A stretch of 64,000 nucleotides of DNA from Hofstenia miamia (GCA_004352715.1 SCFE01000002.1:1554066-1618065), one strand, 5' to 3'. Counted from the first letter of the stretch, positions 12,489 to 25,890 are shown. Notes: a model not told the origin generated them from the letters alone. Made by a program: numbers and translations.

Positions 12489-14469
12489 TTATGCTGTATC
12501 TGCTTTAAAATTTACTTTACATCCAGGTAACGATATTAAATATAATTTCAAGCAATTTAAAACTATTAATATATCATTTATTTTGTGTGAAAATTAATAA
12601 CTTGAAACATTGTCTAAATACAGCCTACTGAAAGTATGTTGTCTTCTATACATGGTGTCAAAAACCTTCTTAAATTTTTATCAGTGATTTGTTGTAGAAA
12701 TATTTTACTACAAGCTTCGAAAATAGTTACCATCAAAGCAACTCTCTCTTATCCAATAAAGCTGACAAACTTATAAAGTGCAGATTTATTATCTCATTAA
12801 CTCGAAGCAAATTATATATTTATCTTACATAAAAGTCACATACATTGAAGGGTAAATTGAGAAGAAGAGCGGTTGACATACGCTAATGAAGGTGAAATTT
12901 TTCAATTTATGTTGACAACCGTATTTACGAATACTTAATCAGCTATATCTTTTATGAATATAAAATAATAATTTAACTTATTAAAGCAGAAATTTACCGG
13001 TTTGCAATACTGTTTGAATGTGCATAAGCCTTGAATATATTCCATTTTGAGAAAATTGCCTTACTACATTTTTTTCATGTGCATTTTGGAGTAATTGTGA
13101 AAAAAAACTACAAATAATCTTTTTACTGCTAACGCTAGATTTATTTAGACAACACAATATAAGCATGCTTTACTGTTAAATACCATTAGGTTTTACGTAA
13201 ATTCTAATTTATAAAGGCACTTTAAAGGAATATTTACAGATTTCGCCTAAAGTAGGGGTGGATCCAACAAATAGTTTTAGGAGTTCGATATTTTTCATGG
13301 TCTTAAAAAATAGTATAATTGTTTAGCCTGATACACCCGCTGCATAAATATTATTAAAAAAGTTAATTTTTGAAAACCGAGCTGTTGGCAGCAGTCGATT
13401 GGTCGCATGTTCTATTAATTTCCATTTGCATATTTTAAAAATTGTAAAAACTGGGCATAGCGTTAATTTAAAATTTCTATTCTCATAATTCATACACATG
13501 GAAAAAACCAGGCAAGAAATATGTGATTTTTTCTCTTTTAAATTATTTTTTTCCATTATTTGTATAAACATGAAAATTGAACATTTTAGTAAATTCATAT
13601 GTTATACAGTAGATTATTTCAAACAATATGCAATTTGATAAATTTTCACGAGTATAAAAATTGAAATGGAATTCCCTTTGCAATAATTTACTTTCTATTA
13701 TACATAAATCATCATAATTTATAAATTTGTAGATCAAAGATTGATGCGGCCAATTTTAGATAGTAAAAAGCAACATTAATTTTTGTGTAAATAAACCAAA
13801 TCTATTGAATTTTTTTTTAATAAGGTTAGACAACTGAACAATATTTACAAGGATTTCTTCACAAAATATTTTGAGATTTCACTAGAGTTCTAAAAGCGGT
13901 GATATTCCCAAAAAATGTGACAAACGAGTATCATTGGAAAACCTTTCTTGTTTTTAGTTAAACTTAACTTATGCAGTCGTAGACCAAAGTCTTTCCATCG
14001 ACGATTTAATCGGACTTATAAAATAAATATTTAACTTATTTTTTAAGCAAAATACCCTTGCAATCCTATAACGCAGATGCCTCAGATTTTAACCAGCTAA
14101 CAATAGCTATCTCTTGTTGTGATTATAGACCCATTGGTTGGGTAGTTATTGATTAAAATTTTTCTTATTGCAGATGGTATCAGAAAAAAAGCAAGTGAAC
14201 TTGCATCTTCGAAAAATTCATGGTTTAATATATGCGATGTTCTCATTATTTCAAGACGATCATTGACTGTCATGCTTGGCGAGATAAAACAAGGTTGGCC
14301 TTTATAAGAGCGCTCACAAAGCGGAAAGAAATGTCTTCATTTGCAACATCTGCATCCAATACTTTTTGAGCCCCGAGAACTAAAAATATAAGCTCCAATG
14401 GCCTCAAGTTTATCCTATAAATCAATCTGACCCTATTTAACCACAATGGATTGCATTGCAAAATTTTCG
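12489..14469. other. Intergenic, nothing recognised
   Basis: About 2 kb of AT-rich sequence with only short chance frames on both strands. Confidence 0.5.
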
Positions 14470-14780
14470 TCCTGAAGCCAAAATTAAGGCCAATTGATAT
14501 TCTATAAATGACTTTCATTCTGTCGAAGTAAATCCGAGTGGTTCGCTTCGGATTGGAAAAGAGTGGTCTTTTTGGATGAATGAAATGTATCCTCGAAGGA
14601 GACATTATATTGTTTGGCATGCTGAATTACGTAATATAGCTCGATATTATGCAAAAACAACTAAATTTAGCTAGTCCATAATGGCTTGTGGAGCAAAATA
14701 AAACTATAGTTTGGTGTACTGGTTCAGTAAATGTAATTGAATACCAGCGAATACTTTCGCGGAAACATCCTCAACTGTAT
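14470..14780 (+). pseudogene. Tc1/mariner transposase fragment
   Basis: At about 14537-14570 the plus strand encodes DWKRVVFLDE, the block around the first acidic catalytic residue of Tc1-type transposases (family pattern W-x-x-V-x-F-S-DE). Just upstream is KLRPIDIL, similar to the linker before it. At about 14725-14765, after frame changes, it reads GSVNVIEYQRILSR, matching the G-x-V-N-x-x-x-Y-x-x-IL block. Order and spacing fit, but several stops and frameshifts make it inactive. The C-terminal half does not follow at the expected distance. Confidence 0.6.
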
Positions 14781-15478
14781 CTATCCCTTCAAAGAGAGTG
14801 AAATTTTATATCTGAACGCTACCGAAAACCCGAAATTGGAATTAACAGGGTACCCGATGTCACGCTTTAGTTCCTCATTGCTCATTTCAAAAGACTGGGA
14901 CAACGTGTGAAACAACTCGGATAAAGTTAAAGTAAGCTTGCTCTATGGATTTATCGATAACGGAAAATCTATGGAAGACTTTAAAAGTCCATGTAAACCT
15001 CAGAAACCCAACTTCATTAAGTGAGTTCTGATTCGGCGCAGAGGAAAAATGGTACAAAATAGACACATCTGCAATAAACAAGCTTTATAAATAACAATAT
15101 GAGTGAGAAGGGCCAAGGTATTGCCGAATAACATTCCTCTCAAATGTCATCCAAAAACTACATCCCAAACAAAAGTTATTATGAATTTAGCTTTATCTTA
15201 AAATAAATATTTTGATGCAAAGACGTTTGGCCAATTTGGCAAATTCGAAAAATATTTCTCTGTTAGTCAGCGAAAATGATGTGGTGTGGGATAACAGAGC
15301 TAAATTCCACTCTATTTCAAGGTTGTGAAAATGTATACATACATGTATATAACAACGATAGAACATTACATTGACATCTGCAATGTCACAAAACTGTCGC
15401 TTGCTAGCGATGATATTTTAATTGTGAAAATTTAATCTTCATGTTCTCTTGAAATTGGATATCAATTACAGGGTCAGG
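14781..15478. other. No recognised content
   Basis: Lies between two mariner-derived pieces. If these were once one element, the roughly 700 bases here would be an insertion, but I see no boundary repeats that prove it. Confidence 0.35.
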
Positions 15479-15943
15479 CAAATTAATTGCATAAATTATT
15501 ATTCGGAGATACAATTAATTGCCCCCAGTCATAAGGCAGATGAAGTTTCAAGATTTTTTCCTGGACAGGCAATTATTTTAATGGACTGACCGTCTTTCAG
15601 CCAGTCGAGAACGTGTGGGAAATTCAAAGAAAAAGTTGGTACGCATTCAGACTTAAAATGAGATAATTTAATTTCTGTAGTAAATTTTATTTGGAAAAAT
15701 GATGAAGAATTTTGTGAATTATGTAAACAACTTGCTTCCAGCAATTCCACGCAGAATTGCAAAATTGTAACAGACGAATGGAGGTTATACTAGTTATTAA
15801 CAAAATTTTCCAGCTTAGAGTGAAGTATATTCAATGTTTTAAAAAAATAAATACATTTTCCTATTTAATTTAGTTCATTGGAAGGAATAAACTTTAAAAT
15901 AGAGGTAAGGAATCGCTTACGTAATAAATTTTCCCCGACCCTG
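15479..15943 (+). mobile_element. Internally deleted mariner/Tc1-like element
   Basis: The left end reads CAGGGTCAGGCAAATTAATT. The right end on the opposite strand reads CAGGGTCGGGGAAAATTTAT, giving an imperfect terminal inverted repeat with a perfect outer seven bases. TA precedes the left end; the matching TA on the right has decayed. Inside, about 15565-15645 encodes MDxPSFSQPVENVWEIQRKSW, which corresponds to the SPDLNPIENxW block that carries late catalytic residues. About 15735-15790 gives LLPAIPRRIAKL followed by NGGY, the SMPRR...GGxTxY tail. So the element keeps only the C-terminal third of its transposase between its ends, as in a deletion derivative. Confidence 0.65.
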
Positions 15944-15964
15944 TTTATTTCATGACTATTTATT
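15944..15964 (-). promoter_or_regulatory. Candidate poly(A) signals for TMEM151-like gene
   Basis: On the minus strand AATAAA occurs at 15964-15959 and again at 15949-15944, about 300-320 bases past the stop codon at 16266. They are the nearest canonical hexamers downstream of the last exon. The second touches the end of the mariner-derived element, so the 3' end of the transcript may have been set or shifted by that insertion. AATAAA is common in sequence this AT-rich. Confidence 0.3.
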
Positions 15965-16265
15965 TAATTTCACAATCTCCTGATTAGAACAAAATTCAAC
16001 TGCAACGTTGGCTTAAATTGTTTACAATTACAATAATAGAAATGATTTATCTACAAGGACATAAAAATAATTACCAATGTTTAATACTTGTAAAGATTGT
16101 TTTATAAATAAATAGTAGATATTCCAAATATTACTAAACCTGAAATATTAGTTTCACACATGAGTGATTATGACTAAGAAGGAGAATTTAGAGAAAATCA
16201 AATGTCTACAATTCCTATTATAAATTTAATAAAAATCAATTGATCATATCTACATAACTTCTACA

Positions 16266-16577
16266 CTAAACTTCTGAAAGTGGCTCATCTTCGTTTAACT
16301 TCATTAGGTCGTTCGTACATGTTTTACTTCGAGGTACAAATGTCTTAAAAGTTTGCGAGATTTTTTTGCCAACTGATGAGCGCTGGTTTGCCATACCGCT
16401 GGAAATTGTTTCGCATTTCGTCCTATAAAGTTTATTCGATTGATAGTTGTTTGGAAGTTCTGTATTTTGAAATGTGATCTGGCGGAACTGATCATCGATG
16501 TGTACACAAGCGGTGAGTTGATTAGCGGTCGAATCGGTAATATGACTGAACGACTGCGCAGAAACAGCTCTGCTCAC
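16266..16577 (-). CDS. TMEM151: TMEM151-like protein, exon 5 (C-terminus)
   Basis: The acceptor AAATTTCTAG precedes GTG AGC AGA, and the frame runs 103 codons to a TAG at 16268-16266. The exon is spliced in phase 0 to exon 4. It encodes a polar tail (residues about 342-444), rich in S, T, N and Q, with basic patches such as SSVGKKISQTFK and an acidic end (NEDEPLSEV). It follows the cytoplasmic LPSYSEV segment of exon 4. Vertebrate TMEM151 tails are also long, polar and weakly conserved, so this exon is assigned by splice-site and frame continuity and not by similarity. An alternative frame over the same bases is a shadow. Confidence 0.7.
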   Translation of the reverse strand: MSRAVSAQSFSHITDSTANQLTACVHIDDQFRQITFQNTELPNNYQSNKLYRTKCETISSGMANQRSSVGKKISQTFKTFVPRSKTCTNDLMKLNEDEPLSEV

Positions 16578-16730
16578 CTAGAAATTTCACACAGTAATCT
16601 ATATGTAATTTTATTGCTTTAGCAATTGAACCCTAGGCCTATTATTGGAAAGTCTTCAATGAATAATAAATTTAAAATGTATTTCAAACATTGATAAAGA
16701 AGATATTCATATATATATATATATATATAG

Positions 16731-16764
<34 letters not shown>

Positions 16765-16799
16765 TATAGTACATATATATAATGAAGTTGAAATTCTAC
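16578..16799 (-). other. TMEM151 intron 4, largely (TA)n
   Basis: The only short intron of the gene (222 bp), with donor CAG|GTAGAA and acceptor TTTCTAG. About 80 of its bases, 16709-16787, are an interrupted (TA)n run with TAGTATA and TACATATA breaks, starting about 12 bases inside the donor. Slippage here would change intron length and could affect donor recognition. Confidence 0.75.
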
Positions 16800-17078
16800 C
16801 TGATGAGACTTTGTAGAATTCCGTGCAATAATCGAATCGCTGAGCATTACTTCGGAGTAGCTAGGAAGAATTTCACACTCTTCATGAGGCTCTTGATTAC
16901 CACCAGCAGCCTCTCTCTCATTCGCAGAGTCGTTTGCAGCTCCAAAAACCTTCTCTATTCCAACGGTTATTCGCACTGTTTTAACAGACAAGAGAACTCT
17001 ATATGGCCATGATAAACTGAGAATCGTCAAAATCCAGAACATAAAATGTGAAATGTACCAAGGAATATATGAAGATTC
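16800..17078 (-). CDS. TMEM151: TMEM151-like protein, exon 4
   Basis: A 93-codon exon (residues about 249-341), flanked by acceptor TTTACGTAG and donor CAG|GTAGAA. It begins ESSYIPWYISHF, which aligns position by position with the D-P-A-R-L-P-W-Y segment that precedes a transmembrane helix in vertebrate TMEM151. A hydrophobic stretch, FWILTILSLSWPYRVLLSV (about 262-280), matches the family helix with its LSWPxRV signature, followed by VGIEKVFG (family V-x-Y-x-x-EKLFG). After a variable acidic loop comes EILPSYSEV, the conserved PSYSE motif. The in-frame ATG at 17042 is internal. The exon starts 12 codons earlier, as shown by an upstream TAG removed by splicing. Confidence 0.88.
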
Positions 17079-20000
17079 CTACGTAAATACTACACATCAG
17101 CATTGTATATACATTTTAAGGACATTATTTAAAGCAAGAAATACTAAGAAATATTTTAATTGCTACATAAAAAAATTTGTCAAAAACATGATCCCATTAA
17201 AATTTCCAAGTCCAACTACAAAATATTTACAAAGTTATTGTAAGGTTTTTAAAAGCTAAATAAATGAACTATTTCAACTAAGATTCTATGGGTTTCTAAT
17301 TTTCCAATCATTATTTGCTAAAAATTATATGAATTTGTGCACCAACAAAACGTCTCTTTATTGCACACAAGGCCATGAAATACATCATAAAGTTTAAAGA
17401 GTTCAAAGAGTGTAATGTTTGCATTGTAAACAATAAAATATAGAAATTTCAATTCAATGTCATTATAATAATTAAATCTTTAGCTTAGATACTCATATAA
17501 ATTATAGCATCATTCGTATAAATGTAGTTCAAACGTTGATTAGCATATTCGAATCTGTTTTCATGTAGTCTTGGCCAGTGGAATTATATTTTAAAGAACT
17601 ATACCAAATTGAACTGAAGTGTACCGTAATCAAAACATATCTTCAATATTGTTAGTAACTTAATTTGTAATCACATTTCACAAACGACGAGAGAGTAAAA
17701 TTCAATAATATTTAGTCACCTCTTAGAATGCAGTTTCAATCAATTCTTTTTGAACAAACGCTTTTTGAAAAATATCAATGTATTCTTCCCTATAATTCAA
17801 ATTACTTATCCTAAGACAAATTTTTAAAAAATTGCAAGTCAATTAAATTCCAAATTATTATGTATTGATAAGCTGTAACCATTTTTATAAGCTATTGCAA
17901 ATATTTGGTAAGCAGAAACTTCAAAGATTTCTTACCCAAGGAAAGGCAATCGGTGTGTTTCTTTCTTATACCAATAAATTATGTCCCAAAGCTATAACTA
18001 TGGAAATAAACAAATCAATAGACACATATCATTTACTGTTTGGAAATGTGTGATACTCTTTAGGTGCGAAAATAAAGTATACTGCTAGTTTATATTGTTA
18101 AATATCCAGTATTTCATTTCAATATAAATTCAAATTAAATCGTAATCATATATTTTCACAGGAAGCAAAAACTATATTATAATTATTTGTACAAGATGTA
18201 AGAACAGTTAAATTAATATCCTTCACCAACAACCATAAGTTCATAAAGTTCAGTTAATGACTTGTTGCTTAACCATTGATTTTCAACATTAGCATAAAAT
18301 GTTCATTCTTACATATAATGTTTTGGTAATCTTTGTGAAATGTGACTTTACAAACATATATTCTTATTAAACACAAGACATTCGAACCAACATTACCTTC
18401 AAAATGAAAAGCAAACTATTATAAAATACGGTGAATCCACAAGAATATCAAACATGCAAGTGCTAAGTCTATTACTTTGCCGTTGTATGAGCTAGATTTG
18501 GAAGTGAGATGGGTACCCGCATCCGACCTAGACCCTACCAGAACCATACCCTAACTAAATAGTGGAAAAATTTCCGAATGACTGATTTAGATTTTCAACA
18601 TATAATTTCTAATTATATATTAGGACTACAGAAAATTCAATAAGTTTTACATATGATTCAAATCTATAATAACCCGTTTTCAACAATGATCTGTCAAAAT
18701 CAAATTGACTCATTATTAAACCGGTTACAACATACACGATGGTCTTCTTAAATTTGGCGTTTTTGTACATCACCTAGGCACTTTGAAAATTTAGTTCCGA
18801 AATTCTATAATTTAGAAACGAAATTAGTTCACGAAAAAATTATTCAGACTCTATTTCCAGATTAAGGCAACATGTACATAATATATTTTATAACGGTATT
18901 TGAGTAAAACCTATTCTAAATAAATGCATCTTAGTTAATGAACAGGAGTTTTATGGAATTCTTCAGGAAAGAAATTTGATCAGAATTCACTGCCGCCAGG
19001 AGAATGTGTCAAACGGAATAATAGATATGCCAGTGGAACAACTTTTATCACGATTTATCTTCTGCTGTTTGTTTTTAATTTAATCATACAATAATATCTC
19101 ACAAAACAAATATCTTAATCAAACATTTTATTGAGCACTATGGAATTGAATTTTTATCATAAATAACTTATGTATCTCATTTTCTTAAAGTTTCCAAAAG
19201 ATAAGGCAATATTAACTCTAGACACATTGGCCCCTAATATATTTGCAGTGTACGAAGTTAAACCTACTGCGTTGTTGGCATTCTATGCTTATGCACTCAA
19301 TAATTACTACAACTACAACCTTCAAAGAAGCTTTTTCTCACAAGAACTTTTGTCTAAAATCTGTAAAAATTCATCTAAGCCTGGTTCGGCGGTACCATAT
19401 TTTTGGCCTAAACCCTTCCAATACCTATCTCATTAATTTTTCGTAACATGGGCTCATATGGCCCATGACATAAGCTGTATTTTGGCAAAAGCCAAGTTTA
19501 GCGACACATCCAGAGACGTGTCCTTCTACAACAGCATCGTCTATTCACAAAAGAAACGAATTTCGAGATTTGTAAGTTTTCTAAAAAAAATACCCAGAAT
19601 TCTTACACAGTTATAAATTTTCCTGAATGAAATTCATTGTTCAAAATCAGTTGCCTACGCAGGGGGGTAGGGGGAAATGGTGGAAATTTTATCAAATATA
19701 TCAAAATCTAGCTTGTAATAATACTTAACTGGTTCAATATTTTCAATATTTTGAAAATTGCAGTGGGCGTCTTTCCGCATTTGGTCATTTAATTTGTTCG
19801 CTAATGATATATGTTCTCGTCATGAAATCCTGCGACGGCCCTGTTCACCATGAAGAAGAAATTTTGTTTGTATATTGATATGTAGCTGCTAATAGAAACT
19901 TTGCGTGGCTTGTCTGGACGTTTTAACTCAAATGCGGAAAGAAATATTTTTTGCCTGACATCTTTTAATTACGCTTAATATTTTTTGATATTCCTCGCAT

Positions 20001-23000
20001 GGTAAAAGATCAAGATTGCATTATAAAAGGCAACGTAGAGCAGTAGTAAAATTAAGCAGATAAATTCTTCCGACAGTAAAAGACAAATTACATCAAAAGC
20101 ATCCGTCATATTGATTAATTCAAACGTAAATAATTTAATTTTGCCGCGAAATATGGGAAGAATAACACTCTAGGCTGGTGTCGGTAGACTGCTTTAAATC
20201 AATAATTTGAAGCAAGGACTTCTGCAAAAATGAAAATGTTGACACAATAATTCAGAATAAGTATGAATTATAAGGGTCATAAAATTGAACAAATATTAGT
20301 GGAAAAGGGTTATGATGCAATGCAATCACAAAAAACAACTACTAATATAGAGCCACACATGGAAGCTATAAATGACGAAGGGCCATTTTATCTGAAACAG
20401 TGACGGAAATAGAGTCGGTTGGGCCTAACCGACCCGAGCTGAAATATAACAAATTGGCCGAAAATCAGTCAAAATGGATTTTCAATTGCTCAGCGACTCA
20501 CACGAATCAAGACAGACGCATTGAATGTCATCGCATTTATACATTTTACATTAATTTTTTACTATGTGTAAATTCATTTTTTGATTTTTTAATATCAGTT
20601 TGTGATTTTGTCATCTTAGACTTTTGACATGTCTAGTAAACAAACATTTCGGCCCATGTCCTTCTCCAGATGGTTATTAAGTATAGTATTTAATTCAAAT
20701 TGTCCAACCACGCCAATGTAAATGATATTCTGAATCATTTGAAAACGTTAAAAAAAATTGAGCTGTCACAAACTAAATTCCTTCATTATTACACTAAGAA
20801 TTTAAGTTATGTCAACTCCACCTGAACATGGAATGTTTCTTTAATTGGTTTGAAATATTTTGTAATAATTAATAATTCTTCAGCTTCGAATAAAAATCAT
20901 AAAGAGCGAAATTTGTTATTTAATTTCCAGTGTAAAACTACAGTTAATTCCCTGTACGCAAAAGTTGTTGAAACATTTACTAGTCTAACGGAAGTCCTGG
21001 TCAGTACCGAGATTGTATGAGATCTTCTGGATATTATCAAGTCTTTATCACGGTAATAAAGTCAATCTCTAACTGACAGAAGAGATTTAGTAAAATTAAG
21101 ACTTTATGATATAGATTGGAGAAAATAAGACAACCAACAGCTGAATGTATTGAATGACAGGCATTTTCATTAATGCAATGGAGTTGTTATGCAGATGGAA
21201 ATGTTCTAACAACTAATTTTCCTAAAAGAACTATACTGGTTTTTGACAAAAATCTATTTGAAAATTGTAGAAGGAGTATGAATAATGCTCAAAATTTAAA
21301 ACCTAAAATAGATTGTATAGAAATTCTACACCAACGGTAACTATTTCTTGAAGTAACCATGAATTATTAAGAAATAAATTTTACAGATTTTACACATTTC
21401 GGTGTCCTCAAATATGCCTGATCATAATCAATGAAAATTACATTTCAATAAAATGAAGATGTCATAAGAAATTATTCTCTAGAGTTAATGTCTTGATCTC
21501 TAATAGTGATCAATGTGCATTACTACCCTCATCTGTGGAAATTTTGTGTACTTGTTTACTGTTTCCAGACACTAAGATACTAACAGGACTACTTCCTATA
21601 TGCATATCAAAAAATGTTTCTATTGATTCGAATTATTTCATTGCTAGTGCTAAAAAAAGCTCAAATTGTGTTCGTGCATTTTCAAATGTAGGTCGATGTG
21701 CAATTCTTGGATTGTCTTTAAGCAGGCATGTTTCTATTAACAAGGTGTAAGCAAATTTTCAGTTGTTCCTTTACAATAATATTAATAATAATTAGTATTG
21801 GATTGAATGTTCGAACATTCAAATATATTCGGGTATTCGAATAACAAACTCGAATATTCGCACAGTAATCTAATCTTAATTCGACAGAGTTTTTGAAAAT
21901 CATTTTAAGCTGGGATCTTGCGATTACGTTTTCATAAACACGAAATCAATTTGTTTCCAATTTTTTCTCCTAGTAAAAGACAACTATCTATAATCTACTT
22001 TAAGGCCTATTTGTTAGTGAACTCCAGGAAAATATAATTAGTTAGATACTTTATTAATTTTATCGAATGTGCTGGCTTTGACTTTAATACATTGCTGCAT
22101 TTGAATTTTTTTGTGTGTTTATAACTAAATCGAATACGTTTAAAGAAGGAAGTATGATAATATCATTTCATACAAGTACTTTTACATCGCAAATAACCGT
22201 GAACCAATGCCTTCTGCAAAAATCACACTTACTAAAAATGTAACACATTAAGTAGGCTAATATAACAATTGAAATTGTGGTACCATTTTTGATACCAGAA
22301 ACTGTATTTTAAAAAAACATTATCCGCGTACTTGATTTCAAATATATGAATATTTCTTTTGGGCCGAATGCCCCACACCAATCAAAAATATATCGAAGAT
22401 TTTCTAAATAGTTTTTGAGGAGTGTGACATAACACTATACATATATTCCATCATAAATAGTTAAATTTCAAATTGTGATATTCAATCACGAGACAACTTT
22501 TGTCAGTGACAATACGTAAATTATAATTTTGAAATTTAATTACGTGACCCATCAGTGTGCTCACACGATTAACTTAAAATTCACTGCTGTCTGTGTAAAG
22601 ATTGGTGGGAGTATAGTTCCATAACAAGAAAGAGCGGAAGAATCAAAATCTATTTTTCCCAAATAGTCTACAGGCGTTTATGGGTATGGCTGTTAAATTA
22701 AATAGTGCATTAAAAGCAAAAACTGTAGCTTATGCGTTGAATGCCAGATTAGATCTCATTTGAATAAAAATGAATTCTTTTGATGAATTTGATAAGTCAG
22801 TAAATGGAAGTTTTATCTCAGGCAATGATAAAAAGCTTTTAGCTGTAAAGCACCGTTTCTAAGAACATAATTCCAACACTACATTGTAAATTAACTTATG
22901 TAAGAATAATTTCCATTGCCAAGTAGTAGGGTTTCGCGCCCCCTTATTCTAATTAAACATTTCAGTGGTAGTAGGAACATAAATTGAAAAAACTGAGACA

Positions 23001-23633
23001 ATGGCTTCAAAAAATTACTCATAATTTTTGCAAATTTTGGAAAAATAGAATTTATGCTGTGGGATCATTTAGTACCTTGGGACAAGCAAAATTCATGGAC
23101 CTGGCATGGCCTTAACTTGGACAAAATGAGCCTCGCGCTAATACAATTTCATTTTTGAAGTCCAGTAGAATGTATATTTCAATTTTTGAATCAGTCTTTG
23201 GAAACGTTTTGAATTTCCGTACTTGAAAATCCTTTAGCAATTATGGCTAATTGAATGTTTACTGGTAATATTTAGGTTGTTATTACTATACTACTCTAGG
23301 ACGAGCTTACAAATGGACATACACCAAAGTTTAGGAAGCTTTCTTCTTAGCATAACCTTAAAGTTTCATGAAAATAGTGTATTATAAAAAACAAAAAAAA
23401 TCGTTTTTACTCTAACAATTCAATCTAAAATATGATATTTATACATGCAAAATATGTGTGAATGATATGAGTATTTATGGAAAGATGCAACAATCAATTA
23501 GAGCACATTTTGAATAACTCCAAACTAAAAACAATTTTACCAACAATGAATGTCAAACATAATACATAATTTTTAGGAGGCTGTAAATGAGTCAATGTAT
23601 ATTCACTCAAGCCAAGAGCGATTTATATACAAG

Positions 23634-23677
23634 GCCATCCAGCCCTCAAATGTTCCTTTAATACTTAGCTGGATGGC
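23634..23677. repeat. Short hairpin
   Basis: A perfect 10-bp inverted repeat, GCCATCCAGC and GCTGGATGGC, encloses a 24-base loop. The stem is unusually G+C-rich for this region. It could be a transposon scar or a structured RNA element; no target duplication was seen. Confidence 0.35.
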
Positions 23678-23725
23678 AGTGCATTTAAATTGATTCTAAT
23701 TTATTTTGTGTTTTTGTAGGTATTC

Positions 23726-23728
<3 letters not shown>

Positions 23729-23786
<58 letters not shown>

Positions 23787-23787
23787 G
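23729..23787. repeat. (TA)n microsatellite
   Basis: Nearly pure TA run of roughly 28 units, followed by GTATATATA. Confidence 0.95.
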
Positions 23788-25639
23788 GGATATATACTTC
23801 AATGCTTATATTCTGAAATTTAAATGATTAACACAACCAATATATAGCTCTTTTCCAACAGTGCAAGCTTAAATTCTAAGAGCCAATTATGACACACATT
23901 ACTTCGAAGTGTTGGCCGAATCCATTTATATATGTTTTCATATCCTTTTATTGTTTGATCCAACCCAACCCATTTACAGTCTTGAACTACTTAATAATAG
24001 ATCCATATTTAGTAAGGGCATTGTCTGATTTAGGTTACCATTTTATCTTTCAAAATTTAAATCCATGAAAATTCTATTAATTTTGGTAACCATAATTTCG
24101 ATATATTGCTTAAAAATGTGAAATTTTGTTAGTATGCCCCTATTCCCATCTACCCCAATAAAAATGCCGAACTTCGAAATTCAATTGAATGTTCCTGAGG
24201 CGATTATATATTCAATTTCTTTCTGTAAACTTTAATTTCATTTCTGCTTCCTGCTGAGAACTACCGATAGACTATTCACAGCGCACAGTTTAAATTTAGG
24301 TGTAGCATTAATTTGGCAAATGTGTGTGAAAACTTTTTTTATAACATAAATAAGGGTTTTGTTATTCGACTCTTTTTTTGTTTCTACTTTCAATCATGCA
24401 AAAAGCTGTGAATTGAATTCATATAAATTGATGCTAAATGTATCTGTTGATAACTTGAAAAATTAAAACTACTATCTTGTTCAATATATATTTCTTTATT
24501 AATTATGTCTACCTTATGTATTAGCTGATGGTGTTTTTTCTCACATCTGGTTCTATTGTTATAAAATAACAGAGCTTATTTCTTTATAACCTTTCAGAAT
24601 ATGCTATAATTTAATAAATACTAGTAATAATATACAATAAATTTGTAGACATCTTGGAGCCTTTATCTTCTAAATTAAGCAAACTTACGTAAGCTTAGCA
24701 TGTCATGTACTATTCATTAAATAAGATTATGAAGTAGTCTAACTAATCAACCTGCAGTCAGAAACCGATATGGGCTAAGCCGTGCTTGGACTGAGTATTG
24801 CAAAATGGGATCACATTAAAAAACTAACATATTATTAGTGCAAACAAACCACCCCAAATGCATTGAATGAAATTGAATTTATAAAGAATATTTTAAAAAA
24901 TAAAACATAAATTTCGAAATTTTACGTTAGTATCTTATGCTTTGCCAAAACTCAATTTAGGGTATTCAATTTCGGTGTGCAGATTTTGTGAAAAATTTTA
25001 AACATATTCAACATTGGTCTATCAAACAGAAAAGTTTAAAAGGTTTTTTTTGACAAGATCAATCTGCACATGTATATATATGTATATATGTATATACGTA
25101 TATATATGAAGAAGATCGCAAATTTGCTACAGGATCATTGTTTCTTAAAATGTTCTGCCTTTGCAGTAATGTTAAGATTGGTATTATTATTGGTTTTCTT
25201 AATTTTAAATTTATTTTCTTAAATTTTGTTTGGAGAACTTTAGCTTTCTTACTGATGTATGGAAGTTTCAAATATATTTGTATTAAACTTGATTCTTCGT
25301 TTGATTTAGGTTGATTATAATTATAGCTTTTGGCCAGTTTTTTATCAGTGTCAGTAAACTACATGCCTTAGCTATTTCTAATAGCAAAATTTGAAAATAA
25401 CTAGCGTAGAGTCCAGTTTTGCTTCAAAACAATACGCAAGGTCCCCTCCTTCCCTCAATGTACTTAGTGCCCATATATATCAAATAGTCTATTCTAGAGC
25501 GCACGTATGTATTTGGATATGTATCACATATCCTAAATATTTTACCAACGGAAGGAATTGAAAATGAAGGAAAATTGATTGATCATAATACGCTTGAAAA
25601 ATTAATTAATGTATCATACTGCTTCACTGTTTTCACTTC

Positions 25640-25890
25640 AATAATAAAATTTACAAAAAATCGATGGTGTTGCTATGGAAGCACCATTAGGATATCTATC
25701 TCACGGCAGCATTCCCAATCGACATGATTGAAGGACACACTTCAGAAAAAGCCGGAGTTGAACTACTTCTTAATTGTCACTATGTTGATGATTTTTTGAT
25801 ATATTTCAAGAAAATAATAGCATTACGAAATTTCTCAATTGTTTAAATAATCTGTACAAATCACCAATATTCACTAAAGATGCTTGCATA
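25640..25890 (+). pseudogene. Penelope-like element, reverse transcriptase core remnant
   Basis: From 25663 the plus strand encodes DGVAMEAPLGYLSHGSI, matching the DGVAMGSPLG-type motif of Penelope-like retroelement (PLE) reverse transcriptases, with G-S changed to E-A. A stop follows. At about 25776-25810 it reads NCHYVDDFLIYF, containing the catalytic YVDD box, and after one frameshift FLNCLNNLYKSPIFT, matching the L-N-x-L-N-x-x-H-P-x-I-x-F-T block. The segment between the first two motifs is far shorter than usual, so it carries an internal deletion. The element is dead. It lies in intron 3 of the TMEM151-like gene, opposite strand. Confidence 0.75.

Noticed and set aside
14270-14620. 116-codon minus-strand frame
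   Set aside because: It is antisense to the mariner transposase fragment on the plus strand.
19445-19470. Palindrome CATGGGCTCATATGGCCCATG
   Set aside because: No associated gene, promoter or repeat; probably chance.
20413-20432. Near-perfect palindrome GTCGGTTGGGCCTAACCGAC
   Set aside because: Isolated, with no flanking duplication or partner; one short palindrome in 64 kb is not remarkable.
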